Assembly (NCBI GenBank): GCA_026993525.1
Contig: JALWSS010000166.1
Coordinates: 9,573 to 73,572 of the forward strand
DNA: 64,000 nt
Source of the DNA: Saprospiraceae bacterium
GTDB lineage: Bacteria; Bacteroidota; Bacteroidia; Chitinophagales; Saprospiraceae
Direction: 5' to 3'
Shown here: in pieces, positions 19,219 through 27,236 of the stretch
Position numbering within the stretch: the stretch's first letter is position 1
Layout of the letters: each line of letters starts with the position of its first letter
The notes under the pieces: generated by a model
Databases searched by the model: none
The model's input: the letters and a program-made list of their open reading frames with translations, nothing else
What the model was told of the DNA's origin: nothing
Translations under genes and position numbers: made by a program

Positions 19219-19518
19219 ATGGAAAAAACATTAAAAATCATCCTCGCCATTCTCCTCCTGCTCTGCCTGGCCGATATGCCTTATGGTTTTTACCAGCTCG
19301 TACGTTTTACTGCGATGGCCGGCTTTGCGTACCTGGCCTTCAAAGCCAACGAAAGTGGCAACAATAACCAGGCAATCATTTTCATTCTACTGGCCCTGCT
19401 CTTTCAGCCCTTCGCCAAAGTTGCCCTCGGAAGAACTTTGTGGAACATCGTTGACGTGGTAGTAGCCGTCTGGCTACTGGCCAGCCTGAGCAGCTCAGAT
19501 CAAGACAGCAAGGGATAG
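19219..19518 (+). CDS. Small membrane protein, DUF6804-like
   Basis: 99 residues with about three hydrophobic helices: TLKIILAILLLLCLADMPYG, FTAMAGFAYLAFKA and IIFILLALLFQPF followed by TLWNIVDVVVAVWLLASL. The pattern LADMPYGFYQLVRF matches the small membrane-protein family DUF6804 of unknown function. A purine-rich stretch (AAAAAAGAAAACCA) precedes the ATG. No partner gene is evident; the flanks are repeat DNA on both sides. Confidence 0.75.
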   Translation: MEKTLKIILAILLLLCLADMPYGFYQLVRFTAMAGFAYLAFKANESGNNNQAIIFILLALLFQPFAKVALGRTLWNIVDVVVAVWLLASLSSSDQDSKG

Positions 19519-19580
19519 CATCCACACGATACTCGTCCCTGCCTCTGCTCCCCCCCCATTTTGTCATCCTCCGAAGGCCT

Positions 19581-19627
19581 CTTTGTCATCCTCCCTGTCT
19601 GCCTGACAGGCAGGCGCAGGAGGATTT
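19581..19627. repeat. Second copy of the GTCATCC/CCCTGTCTGCC palindromic repeat
   Basis: Nearly the same ~45 bp as at 19081-19125: CTTTGTCATCCTCC, then CCTGTCTGCCTGACAGGCAG, then GCGCAGGAGGA. The centre CTGCCTGACAGGCAG is an almost perfect palindrome. The two copies flank the DUF6804-like gene as direct repeats. Confidence 0.75.
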
Positions 19628-19677
19628 GCCATTTCCACAAAAAGCCTTCATTTTGCGGAACGGCAACACAGCGAAAA

Positions 19678-20013
19678 ATGGAAAAAGAACAAAACCAATC
19701 CTCCGCACTCATCATCAACGAATTTGAATTGGAAAACCTCCGGGAGGACGTTTCCGAAGAAGAACTCTTCCGCCAGCTGAGCGACCGTATCGCATGGCTC
19801 ATCGAACACAACATGGAATACCTCATGAGCCTGCTCTACCGCAACGATGTTGCCGAAGACAAGATCCACCACGCCCTCTCCCCCTTTGAGCAGGCGCCCG
19901 CCAACGAGGCCCTGGCCAGGCTGGTCCTCGACCGCCAGAAACAGCGCATGGAAACCAAAAGGAAATACGGCAGCCAGGACTCCCGGGACGTTGACGAAGA
20001 CCTGCGCTGGTAA
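19678..20013 (+). CDS. Conserved-looking hypothetical protein
   Basis: 111 residues from ATG 19678; the frame extends upstream, but that part is repeat DNA. It is soluble, helical and acidic at the start (NEFELENLREDVSEEELFRQL), with a middle MEYLMSLLYRNDVAEDKIHHALSPF and a basic C-terminal helix (LARLVLDRQKQRMETKRKYG). I do not recognise the family. A near-promoter sequence TCATTTTG lies about 25 bp before the ATG. It ends 2 bp before the convergent DUF5682 gene. Confidence 0.65.
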   Translation: MEKEQNQSSALIINEFELENLREDVSEEELFRQLSDRIAWLIEHNMEYLMSLLYRNDVAEDKIHHALSPFEQAPANEALARLVLDRQKQRMETKRKYGSQDSRDVDEDLRW

Positions 20014-20015
20014 GC

Positions 20016-22298
20016 TCAGGCCTCCCCCAGAATCAGCCGCACCAGGCCCAGCGCATCCTGCTCCGTTTCCGGAAGGATTTCCCCTCCCGCCTCCACCGCT
20101 GCTTTGGCGGGACCGTGCATGGCCAGCTTCAGCAAGCGCTGCCGCTCTGCATCCGAATAACGTGAGAACGTCCTTCGCAATACGGGCAGCACCTGCGGAA
20201 AATACTCCCCGTTCAGGTTTGCCACCCAGCCGTCCAGCAGTTTCCACAGTTCCTGCTGGTGCAACAGTAACTGCGCACTGCCCTGCAGAAATCCCTCCAG
20301 CCAGGCCGCAGCCCGCATCGGTGCAGTGGCCGGCGACAGGGCATAGTACATCAGCCTTTCAGCTTTTTCTTCGTCAAAATGGCCTTTGTCGAAGAGGATG
20401 CGGGTGCAGGCTCCACACAGCAATTCCGAGGTGTGTTTCGCCAGGGCAATCTTCTCCAGTGCAGCCAGCCAGTCGCTGTTGAATGCCACATCCTGCAACA
20501 GGTCCAGCGCATGGTGCACCCCCTTCAGCAACTTGAAAGCCTCGTGCGAGGCATCCTCGTCCAGCTGGGCCACCGCCGCCGGCAGGCCGATGACAATTCT
20601 CGGAACCAGGTGCCGGATCACCGCCGTCACCGCTGTCACATCCGTGCCCCGGGTGTTGCCGTAGCGGGCCACCGACACCAGCGGCGGCAGGGCTTCCATC
20701 AGCTCAAAGACATCCGTGCTGAGGGCCGTGATGTTGTCCAGCTTGCGCAGCAGGGGCGGCAGCACCGACGGCAGGTCGGCGTCCAGCACCTGTTGCAGCA
20801 GGGCCGTCAGTTGCGGCAGCGACTCCTGCTCGAAAACCTTGCGGTTGAGGTAATGCCTGCACGCCGCCTCCAGTGTATTGCCCCAGGTGGCCGCCTCGAT
20901 GATCCCGATGATGAAGTCGGGCTGCCAGTGCAACTTCCAATGCTCCCGGAAGCCGCCGGCGCTGTGGTGGCGGGCCAGCTCCACCCGGGTGCCCCAGGGA
21001 ATGTCCAACAGGCTCAGGCGGTGCAGCAGCACACTTTTCCTTTTTCCGTTTTCGCTTCGCAAATCAATGCCGCCGGTGGGATTGGTAGCGGTGGCGCCCA
21101 GCCAGGTCTCTCCCGGGCTCTCCCAGTATTTGCTCAGCCGGCAGGACTTCACCTCCTTTTCAATGTCCCGCAACAGGGCCACCGTCGGCAGCTTCAGGTG
21201 TGGCGGCACCTCGCCCACACTGGCTCCCCGAAGCAGCTTTTGCTCCACCAGCGCCATTTTTTCCTCCTCGCCTTCGCAAATGGTGCTGATGGCCGCCTCC
21301 CGCAGCTCTCCGATGCCCGGCAGGGGCAGCGCCCGCATGGCCGCCAGCGCCTCTGCCAGCCGGATGGCCTCGATGATGTGCGCTGAGGAGGTGCCCACAT
21401 CTTCTTTGCGCAGCGAGCGGGCCACCCGAATCATCCAGCGGGTGGCCGCCTCAGGCCGTTTTTCGAAGAGCAGGGCATACCAGGCCGGCGACACCACCCC
21501 GGCGCTGTAGCCACTTTCAAAGCTGAGCCGCTCGTAGCTCCAGGGTATCCAGGTGGCGGTGGTTTTCACTTTTTTCAGGCCTTTCAGCACGGCACTGTCG
21601 CTGCCGACTTTGAAGCTTTGGTAGGCTGCCAGCACCGGCGCATGCCAGGCACCGCAAACCACCGCTATGCGCTCGTAACCCTCTCTGACCGCCCGCCGGA
21701 TGCACTTGCGCATGAAGGCCTCCCGAAGCAGGGTTTCGGGTCGCTCTTCGCCCACCGTTTCCCGAAGGGCGCTCATCATTTCCAGAATGGCGTCGAAAAT
21801 TTCCGGTGCATTTTCAGCGCTTTCAAAAGTGGCATCCCACCACCGTTCCCTGTCACGGTAGCCCGCCAGGCGGGCAATGTATCCCAGCGGGTCATCACGC
21901 AGTTCCCGGTCGGTCTCTCCTTCTTTTTCGTCGGAATGAAGCGCCAGTTTTGGCGCCTCCCCCTGCCGCTCCTGCCACGACAGGTGCTGCCCAAAAGGCA
22001 GGTCCATGCATTGCACCGGAAGGCCGTTTTGCGAAGCGAAAGAAAGCGCCACCCACTCCGGCGAAAAAGCCGCAAAGGGCAGGTAGCTGGCCTGCTTCAG
22101 GTTCTTCGGATTGTAGATCAACATGGCCACCGGCGGCCGCAGTGCATCACCATCCGACGCACCGGCATGCTGCACGATGCCTTGAGCATCTGCCGGCAGC
22201 TCCACCAGCAGGCAGTCCGGCTGCCAGGCCTCCAGCGCCTGCCGAAGGCTGCCGGCAGAACCCGGTCCATGGTGCCTTATTCCAAAGATTTTCAGCAT
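20016..22298 (-). CDS. DUF5682-family protein (TraB/TIKI-like N-terminus)
   Basis: 760 residues. The start GIRHHGPGS (6-14), VELP (32-35) and GAWHAPVL (about 216-223) are the spaced motifs of DUF5682, whose N-terminal part resembles the TraB/TIKI fold. The remaining ~500 residues are helical, with repeated Leu-rich segments. In other bacteria this family is normally encoded with a MoxR AAA ATPase, a VWA-domain protein and SWIM/DUF5691 proteins in a ternary system. Here none of those flank it; the only possible relative is the SWIM-SNF2 gene 5.5 kb away. The biochemical activity is unknown. Confidence 0.85.
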   Translation of the reverse strand: MLKIFGIRHHGPGSAGSLRQALEAWQPDCLLVELPADAQGIVQHAGASDGDALRPPVAMLIYNPKNLKQASYLPFAAFSPEWVALSFASQNGLPVQCMDLPFGQHLSWQERQGEAPKLALHSDEKEGETDRELRDDPLGYIARLAGYRDRERWWDATFESAENAPEIFDAILEMMSALRETVGEERPETLLREAFMRKCIRRAVREGYERIAVVCGAWHAPVLAAYQSFKVGSDSAVLKGLKKVKTTATWIPWSYERLSFESGYSAGVVSPAWYALLFEKRPEAATRWMIRVARSLRKEDVGTSSAHIIEAIRLAEALAAMRALPLPGIGELREAAISTICEGEEEKMALVEQKLLRGASVGEVPPHLKLPTVALLRDIEKEVKSCRLSKYWESPGETWLGATATNPTGGIDLRSENGKRKSVLLHRLSLLDIPWGTRVELARHHSAGGFREHWKLHWQPDFIIGIIEAATWGNTLEAACRHYLNRKVFEQESLPQLTALLQQVLDADLPSVLPPLLRKLDNITALSTDVFELMEALPPLVSVARYGNTRGTDVTAVTAVIRHLVPRIVIGLPAAVAQLDEDASHEAFKLLKGVHHALDLLQDVAFNSDWLAALEKIALAKHTSELLCGACTRILFDKGHFDEEKAERLMYYALSPATAPMRAAAWLEGFLQGSAQLLLHQQELWKLLDGWVANLNGEYFPQVLPVLRRTFSRYSDAERQRLLKLAMHGPAKAAVEAGGEILPETEQDALGLVRLILGEA

Positions 22299-22332
22299 GA
22301 TTTTCAGCAGTTTAGGATTGGGAGCAGAGCCC

Positions 22333-22340
22333 TATCTTTG
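22333..22340 (+). promoter_or_regulatory. -7 promoter box TATCTTTG of the ligD-type gene
   Basis: It matches TAnnTTTG exactly and lies 75 bp before the ATG at 22416. The leader between contains repeated CTCTAAAC units (three copies at 22377-22407) of unknown role. Confidence 0.55.
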
Positions 22341-22415
22341 TTCACAGGTAACCACCCCCAATAACCTCTCTCAACTCCTCTAAACCCCTCTAAACTTCTC
22401 TAAACCCTCACCTCC

Positions 22416-23279
22416 ATGCCCAAAGAAAAGCAAATCATCGAGGCCGAAGGTATAACGGTGGAGATCAGCCACCCGGAAAAAATCCTGTACCCGGAAGCGG
22501 GCATCAGCAAAATGGACCTGGTGCGGTATTACACCACCGCGTGGCCCCACCTTCGGGAGTTTGGCATGGGCAGGCCCCTGGCCATTAAGCGATACCCACA
22601 TGGCGCAGGCGGACATTCCTTCTTTCAGAAAAACAAACCCGCCAATGCCCCGGAGTGGGTCAGCAGCCGCATGTTGGGCGTCGGGAAAAAAGCGGATTAC
22701 ATCCTCCTCGACAAACTGGCCACCCTGCTCTGGCTGGTCAACCTGGACAGCCTGGAATTCCACTCGGCACTGGTGGCAGCCCCCCACTTCTTCCAACCCA
22801 ACCTCATGGCCTTCGACCTGGACCCGCCACCCGGCTCCACCTTCCAGGAAATCCGGGACTTTGCCCTGGCCTGCCGCCCCGTCATCGAAGGCTTTGGCTA
22901 CCGCTGCTTCGCAAAAACCTCCGGCAAAAGGGGCGTGCACATCTGCTGCCCCATCCAGCCCAAGGCTCCTTTTGAGCAGGTGTTCAACGCCGCCAAAGAA
23001 GTGGCCACCGCCATCATCCAAAAAATTCCCGGCTGCACCCTGGACCTCAAAAAGGAAAACCGCAAAGACAAAATCCTCATTGACATCTACCGCAACCACC
23101 CCTTCCAACTGATGGTGCTGCCCTATAGCACCCGCGCCACCACCAATGCCTCCGTCTCCATGCCCCTCAGTTGGGAGGAACTGGCAAGGCTGGAAAACCC
23201 GGGGGTGTTTAATGTGGGGACGGTGGTGGAAAAGTTGAATAAGGGAAAGGATGCGTGGGAGGAGTATTACCCCAAATAG
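22416..23279 (+). CDS. ligD: Stand-alone LigD-type polymerase/primase domain
   Basis: 287 residues, equal to the PolDom of bacterial NHEJ ligase D without the ligase and phosphoesterase domains. Motifs: ISHPEKILYPEAGISKMDLV, AIKRYPHG, HSFFQKN, AFDLDPP (metal-binding Asp134 and Asp136), KTSGKRGVHI and DKILIDIYRN followed by RATTNASVSMPLSWEEL. These proteins add NMPs or fill gaps at DNA ends, normally with Ku and a ligase; neither is in this window. It converges on the tyrosine recombinase with only 4 bp between stops. A diverged second ligD tail stands in the same position next to the second recombinase. Confidence 0.9.
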   Translation: MPKEKQIIEAEGITVEISHPEKILYPEAGISKMDLVRYYTTAWPHLREFGMGRPLAIKRYPHGAGGHSFFQKNKPANAPEWVSSRMLGVGKKADYILLDKLATLLWLVNLDSLEFHSALVAAPHFFQPNLMAFDLDPPPGSTFQEIRDFALACRPVIEGFGYRCFAKTSGKRGVHICCPIQPKAPFEQVFNAAKEVATAIIQKIPGCTLDLKKENRKDKILIDIYRNHPFQLMVLPYSTRATTNASVSMPLSWEELARLENPGVFNVGTVVEKLNKGKDAWEEYYPK

Positions 23280-23283
23280 GATA

Positions 23284-24156
23284 TTACAGCATATCCAGGG
23301 GACTCCTCAAATTGCCTTTGGCAGCATCGGTAATGTGGGTATAAATTTGGGTGGTTTTGATGGAATTGTGCCCCAGCATTTCCTGAACATATCTTATATC
23401 CATACCTGATTCTATCAAGTGCGTGGCAAAGCTGTGGCGCAAAATGTGCGGCGTGACCGTTTTTGAAATACCGGCCCTTTTGGCAGCCTGTTTGACGATG
23501 GCCTGCACACTGCGAGCTGAGTACTTTCCTCCATTCGTGCCTTCAAAAAGGTATTCCTTGGGCTGGTATTGTAAAAAGTACTTTCGCAACTCAAGCAGCA
23601 AGGTCTCAGATAGCACAACCGAGCGATCTTTGTTTCCTTTGGAGCCCCGCACCAGCAGCCGCATACTCGCTGAATCAACATCTGCAATCTTGACATTGAG
23701 TACTTCTGACAAGCGGAAACCCGCCCCGTATAACAACATCAGAATGCAACGATGCTTGATGTTGCCGGTCCGGTCCAGCATTCTGCGAACTTCATCTTTG
23801 GTCAGATACTTAGGCAGCCTGCTTGCCTGGCGCTTCGGATAGAGGTGTTTCAGGTCCAGTTTCCGCCCCTCACAGAGCTCAAAGTACTTACCAATGGCAC
23901 CCAGCATCTGCCGCTGGTAGCTGGCACTGATGCCCTTCTTCTCTACCAGGTGGTGGATGTAGGTGGCGATGCTTCTTTCGGTTACTGTTTCAAGCCTGTA
24001 AGCTGAAAAAGCATTTAGAAACTTAACTACACAATTGGAGTACGACTTGATGGTGCGCCAGGCATAACGCTGTACCTTCAAAAGTTCTCGAAACTGGGTG
24101 AGCTTTGTTTTCATAGCAGGGGAGTTGCGTGATATAAACTTTTTCGCTCCAAACAT
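23284..24156 (-). CDS. Tyrosine recombinase, integron-integrase-like but lacking the IntI domain
   Basis: 290 residues from ATG 24156, the start shared with the second copy. It has a SAM-like N-terminal domain (16-95) and a catalytic domain with Arg148 (GAGFRLSEV), Lys173 or Lys176 (RGSKGNKDR), His237-x-x-Arg240 (HILRHSFATH), His263 (LGHNS) and Tyr272 (TTQIYTHI). The end RSPLDML is like the RSPLD end of IntI proteins. The ~35-residue insertion typical of IntI between the beta-hairpin and the HxxR box is absent, so it is nearer XerC/D in layout. It points away from an attI-like site and a plus-strand cassette array, exactly as in an integron. All catalytic residues are present, so it may be active. 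Confidence 0.9.
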   Translation of the reverse strand: MFGAKKFISRNSPAMKTKLTQFRELLKVQRYAWRTIKSYSNCVVKFLNAFSAYRLETVTERSIATYIHHLVEKKGISASYQRQMLGAIGKYFELCEGRKLDLKHLYPKRQASRLPKYLTKDEVRRMLDRTGNIKHRCILMLLYGAGFRLSEVLNVKIADVDSASMRLLVRGSKGNKDRSVVLSETLLLELRKYFLQYQPKEYLFEGTNGGKYSARSVQAIVKQAAKRAGISKTVTPHILRHSFATHLIESGMDIRYVQEMLGHNSIKTTQIYTHITDAAKGNLRSPLDML

Positions 24157-24270
24157 AAGGCGCAAAACCCTAATATCCAAACCGTTACACACAAAACCTA
24201 CCATCTGGGGCGATTTGATATACGCAGTGTGGGTATGTGGAGATAGGTGCAATGTGTATATTTGGGCGTT
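24157..24270. other. attI-like site of integron-like module 1, with cassette promoter
   Basis: This 114-bp block is conserved with 33432-33545 without indels (15 differences by hand alignment). It contains an imperfect palindrome (ATATACGCAGTG near 24219 and GTGCAATGTGTATAT near 24248-24262) and ends GGGC-GTT at 24268-24270. Similarity between the two modules stops one base after GTT, where different cassettes begin. A -7 box TATATTTG (24257-24264) sits inside the right arm and reads into the first cassette, like an integron Pc promoter. Confidence 0.7.
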
Positions 24271-24301
24271 GGGCGGCATATTAATTAAAAGGAGATAACA
24301 A

Positions 24302-25834
24302 ATGAAAATCAAAAAAGCCAGACTAAATAATTTTAGGATTTATCAAGAAGAAACAACCATTGATTTAAAAAATTTGACTGTATTTGTTGGAAAAAATGAT
24401 AAAGGAAAATCAACTATTTTAGAGGCATTAGATATATTCTTTAACGAGAATAAGGGAGTGATTAAGGTTGAAAAAGATGATATAAATAATAGAAACAAAG
24501 AAGAAAGTAATACAGAGATAGTAATTTCAGTTGTTTTTGAAGATCTACCTAATGCTTTAACGATAGATGCAACTAATCCGACTACACTACCAAATGAATA
24601 TCTTTTGAATCGTGATGGAGATCTAGAAATAATTAAAAAATACCCGAATGCTGGGAAAGAAAAGGTCTATATAAAAGCATATCACCCCACAATTCCTTCT
24701 TGTTCTGATTTATTATCGAAAAAGATTACTGAATTAAAGAGAATTCTTGATGACAATGGTATTGAATGTGAAGACAGAACAAGAAGTGCTGTTATTAGAA
24801 ATTCGATTTGGAATCATTTTTCAGATGACTTGCAACTCGATGATGTTGAAATAGATGTAACAAAAGAGGATGCAAAGAATATATGGGATCAGCTTAAAAA
24901 CTATATGCCTCTTTACGCTTTATTTCAATCAGATAGAAAAAACAGTGATGGGGATAACGAAGTACAAGACCCTTTGAAGGAGGCGGTAAGGCAAATATTA
25001 AATAATGAAGAACTCAGAAGGAAATTCAATGAAATTGCTACGGAAGTTAGAGGTAAATTGGAAGAAGTTTCCAATAGAACATTAGATAAATTAAGAGAAA
25101 TGAACCCTGATGTTGCAGATAGTTTAAACCCTGTGATTCCTCCAGCTGAAAGTCTAAGGTGGGCAGATGTATTTAAAAATGTAAAGATTACCGGAGATGA
25201 AGATATTCCAATTAATAAAAGAGGTAGCGGCATAAAAAGATTAATTCTTCTGAATTTTTTTAGAGCTGAAGCTGAAAGAAGACAACAAGAAAGAAATGTT
25301 CCGAATATTATTTATGCAATTGAAGAGCCAGAGACATCTCAACATCCAGAACACCAAAGAAAGTTAATTGAATCTTTTAAATCTTTGTCAAATACTGATA
25401 ATACTCAAATTATTCTTACAACACATAGTCCGGCCATCGTGAAACTATTAGACTTTGATGATTTAAAACTTTTAAAAGAAAATAACGGCCAAATAAATAT
25501 TATTCAGATAGAAAGACATAATTTACCTTATCCCTCATTAAATGAAGTTAATTTTCTTGCTTTTGGGGAATCAAATGAGGAATATCATAATGAGTTATAT
25601 GGCTATATTGAACATGAAGGGAAATTAGATGATTATAAAAATGGGAAAGAAACTCTTGAATATGTAAGGATGAATCGAGATGGTAGTCGTGGCAGAACAT
25701 TAAACATAACTTTAACTGAATATATTAGGCATCAAATTCATCATCCAGAGAATACATTGAATAGCAGATTTACTAATGGACAATTACAGGAATCTATAAG
25801 AATGATGAGAGATTTTATTAGTGATAATATGTAA
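24302..25834 (+). CDS. Cassette gene: AAA/OLD-like ATPase with possible HEPN-type tail
   Basis: 510 residues and AT-rich. A good ribosome-binding site (AAAGGAGATAACAA) precedes the ATG. Residues 1-60 are the ABC/SMC-like head with Walker A GKNDKGKST (30-38). Walker B is IIYAIEEPETSQHPEHQRKL, followed by LTTHSPAIVK; a linker with coiled-coil character lies between. No TOPRIM nuclease domain follows, unlike OLD. The C-terminal ~90 residues carry EYIRHQIHHPENTL, an R-x4-H arrangement that could be a HEPN RNase site (inference). Such ATPases are common in phage defence. It is the first cassette after attI. Confidence 0.8.
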   Translation: MKIKKARLNNFRIYQEETTIDLKNLTVFVGKNDKGKSTILEALDIFFNENKGVIKVEKDDINNRNKEESNTEIVISVVFEDLPNALTIDATNPTTLPNEYLLNRDGDLEIIKKYPNAGKEKVYIKAYHPTIPSCSDLLSKKITELKRILDDNGIECEDRTRSAVIRNSIWNHFSDDLQLDDVEIDVTKEDAKNIWDQLKNYMPLYALFQSDRKNSDGDNEVQDPLKEAVRQILNNEELRRKFNEIATEVRGKLEEVSNRTLDKLREMNPDVADSLNPVIPPAESLRWADVFKNVKITGDEDIPINKRGSGIKRLILLNFFRAEAERRQQERNVPNIIYAIEEPETSQHPEHQRKLIESFKSLSNTDNTQIILTTHSPAIVKLLDFDDLKLLKENNGQINIIQIERHNLPYPSLNEVNFLAFGESNEEYHNELYGYIEHEGKLDDYKNGKETLEYVRMNRDGSRGRTLNITLTEYIRHQIHHPENTLNSRFTNGQLQESIRMMRDFISDNM

Positions 25835-25845
25835 TACGACCTCAC

Positions 25846-25968
25846 AACAATGTATAAGCGTAATGCGGGATTAAGTACTAAATATGAATAATTTAGCTAT
25901 AAATAAACAGTCTGGAAAATTGAAAGTGAAGTGCTTTGAAAACCCGCACTACGCTTATACTCACCGTT
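25846..25968 (+). repeat. attC-like site 1 (123 bp)
   Basis: Left core AAC (25846-25848), spacer AAT, arm GTATAAGCGTAATGCGGG (25852-25869), 73-bp loop, arm CCCGCACTACGCTTATAC (25943-25960), spacer TCACC, right core GTT (25966-25968). The arms pair at 17 of 18 positions. This is the R''-L''-L'-R' design of integron attC sites. It starts 11 bp after the stop of the ATPase gene and ends 20 bp before the next start. Confidence 0.75.
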
Positions 25969-25988
25969 ATTGGCAAGCAAAAGAAATA

Positions 25989-27101
25989 ATGGAGATGAAT
26001 ATAGAGGAATATTATAAAGAACTTGAAAATATTGCAAATACTGTTGGCGAAAAACAAATTGCAACTCACGAATATTTAGAAAGTTTAATTGATAAAAATG
26101 ATAGCCTAATTAATGAGTTAATTAATTTTAGAAAGGATTTTATTGATTCAAAAGAACAGGATGAGGTTAGGGGATATTTGGCAATTGGATTCTTCAAACA
26201 GTTTACTGGAATTAAGAGAGTTGCATGTTTTGTAATGACATTTGAAATAGATGAAATAAAAACTAAAAATAACTGGAAAAAAAGATGTGAGCCATATAGC
26301 AAGGAACAGCCTTTGTTTCAAAAAGAGCCAAAATTATTTGATGCAATTCGAAAAAAGGATAATGGTAGTAAAGATTTAGAACTTATTGATTTTAGGGTTT
26401 TCAATCAAATTAATGATTCAGAAATATTGAAGGTAAATAAATCATATACATTAATTGACTCTGCTCTTAATCCTCAAATCGTTAGTTGGACTAAATCCAC
26501 ATTCAATGATAGGCCTTTATATATAAGAGCAAATCCATATAAAATTTTTGACAAGCAACCACCTCAATTAATTTTTGAAGCAATCTTAATGCCTGCAAAT
26601 CCTAATTGGTGGAGAAATTTAACTATTCATAATAGAGCAAAAGAAGGAGCTTCTTATATTTTAGATGATTGTTCCCCAAAGGAAAATTATAGACAATATT
26701 GGGAGTTTCATATTAAAAACATTAAGAGATTAGAAGTTATTGCTAAACGTAATAATAATGGAAATCTATCAATGATGATTGAAGAATTAACAGGGATTGA
26801 TAATCAGGGGTTAATGTTTGGAAGAATGATACATTTAGACACAGATAGTACTTATGGAACTGCATTTGAAGAATCTAAATTAAATCATTTAGACTTGGCA
26901 ATTAATGTTTATGAAGGAGAAACAGCAAAGGAAAGACTTGAAGATAATTTAGCAAAAGGAAATAAATCTACTTCGGCTTCATACAGAACACATTTGCTAC
27001 GAATAGAAAATATCCCTTTTAAAGGATTATTTGGATATGTTATTTCGTTTTTTAAATCCCAAACATTGATAAATGAATGGTTTGAAGACCAATTTCGTTA
27101 A
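25989..27101 (+). CDS. Cassette gene: unknown AT-rich protein
   Basis: 370 residues from ATG 25989 (MEMNIEEYYKELENIANTVG); ATG 25995 is an alternative. The frame is open further upstream, but that part is the attC loop, so the start after GTT is chosen. The N-terminal half is helical (EYLESLIDKNDSLINELINF). The middle has aromatic-rich segments (LIFEAILMPANPNWWRNLTI, YRQYWEFHIKNIKRLEVI). No transmembrane helix, Walker motif or nuclease motif is clear, and I do not recognise the family. Its cassette position next to an ATPase suggests an accessory, possibly defence-related role (inference). Confidence 0.7.
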   Translation: MEMNIEEYYKELENIANTVGEKQIATHEYLESLIDKNDSLINELINFRKDFIDSKEQDEVRGYLAIGFFKQFTGIKRVACFVMTFEIDEIKTKNNWKKRCEPYSKEQPLFQKEPKLFDAIRKKDNGSKDLELIDFRVFNQINDSEILKVNKSYTLIDSALNPQIVSWTKSTFNDRPLYIRANPYKIFDKQPPQLIFEAILMPANPNWWRNLTIHNRAKEGASYILDDCSPKENYRQYWEFHIKNIKRLEVIAKRNNNGNLSMMIEELTGIDNQGLMFGRMIHLDTDSTYGTAFEESKLNHLDLAINVYEGETAKERLEDNLAKGNKSTSASYRTHLLRIENIPFKGLFGYVISFFKSQTLINEWFEDQFR

Positions 27102-27113
27102 ACGCCAGCCACT

Positions 27114-27236
27114 AACATTGTGTATAAGTAATGGCGAGCAAAGTGTTAAAAATTAACAATATGCGTAAAATCAACAATAGTGCAATAATGAACAAAAGTG
27201 CGGAAAATCCCGCCACTACTCATACACGTAACCGTT
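27114..27236 (+). repeat. attC-like site 2 (123 bp)
   Basis: Left core AAC (27114-27116), spacer ATT, arm GTGTATAAGTAATGGCG (27120-27136), long AT-rich loop, arm CGCCACTACTCATACAC (27211-27227), spacer GTAACC, right core GTT followed by AGCGGC (27234-27242). The arms differ at only two positions. The AAC-to-GTT length equals that of site 1. It begins 13 bp after the stop of the second cassette gene and ends the array. Confidence 0.75.

Noticed and set aside
20379-21386. 335-codon plus-strand ORF
   Set aside because: Antisense shadow of the DUF5682 gene in GC-rich DNA; Gln/Arg-rich with no motif.
23284-24156. Recombinase as part of an insertion sequence
   Set aside because: No terminal inverted repeats or target duplications border either recombinase copy, and the conserved block ends at the attI-like GTT instead.
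24157-24312. N-terminal extension of recombinase 1 to 24312
   Set aside because: The extra 52 codons lie across the attI-like site and have a stop in the same place in copy 2; the shared ATG at 24156 is preferred.
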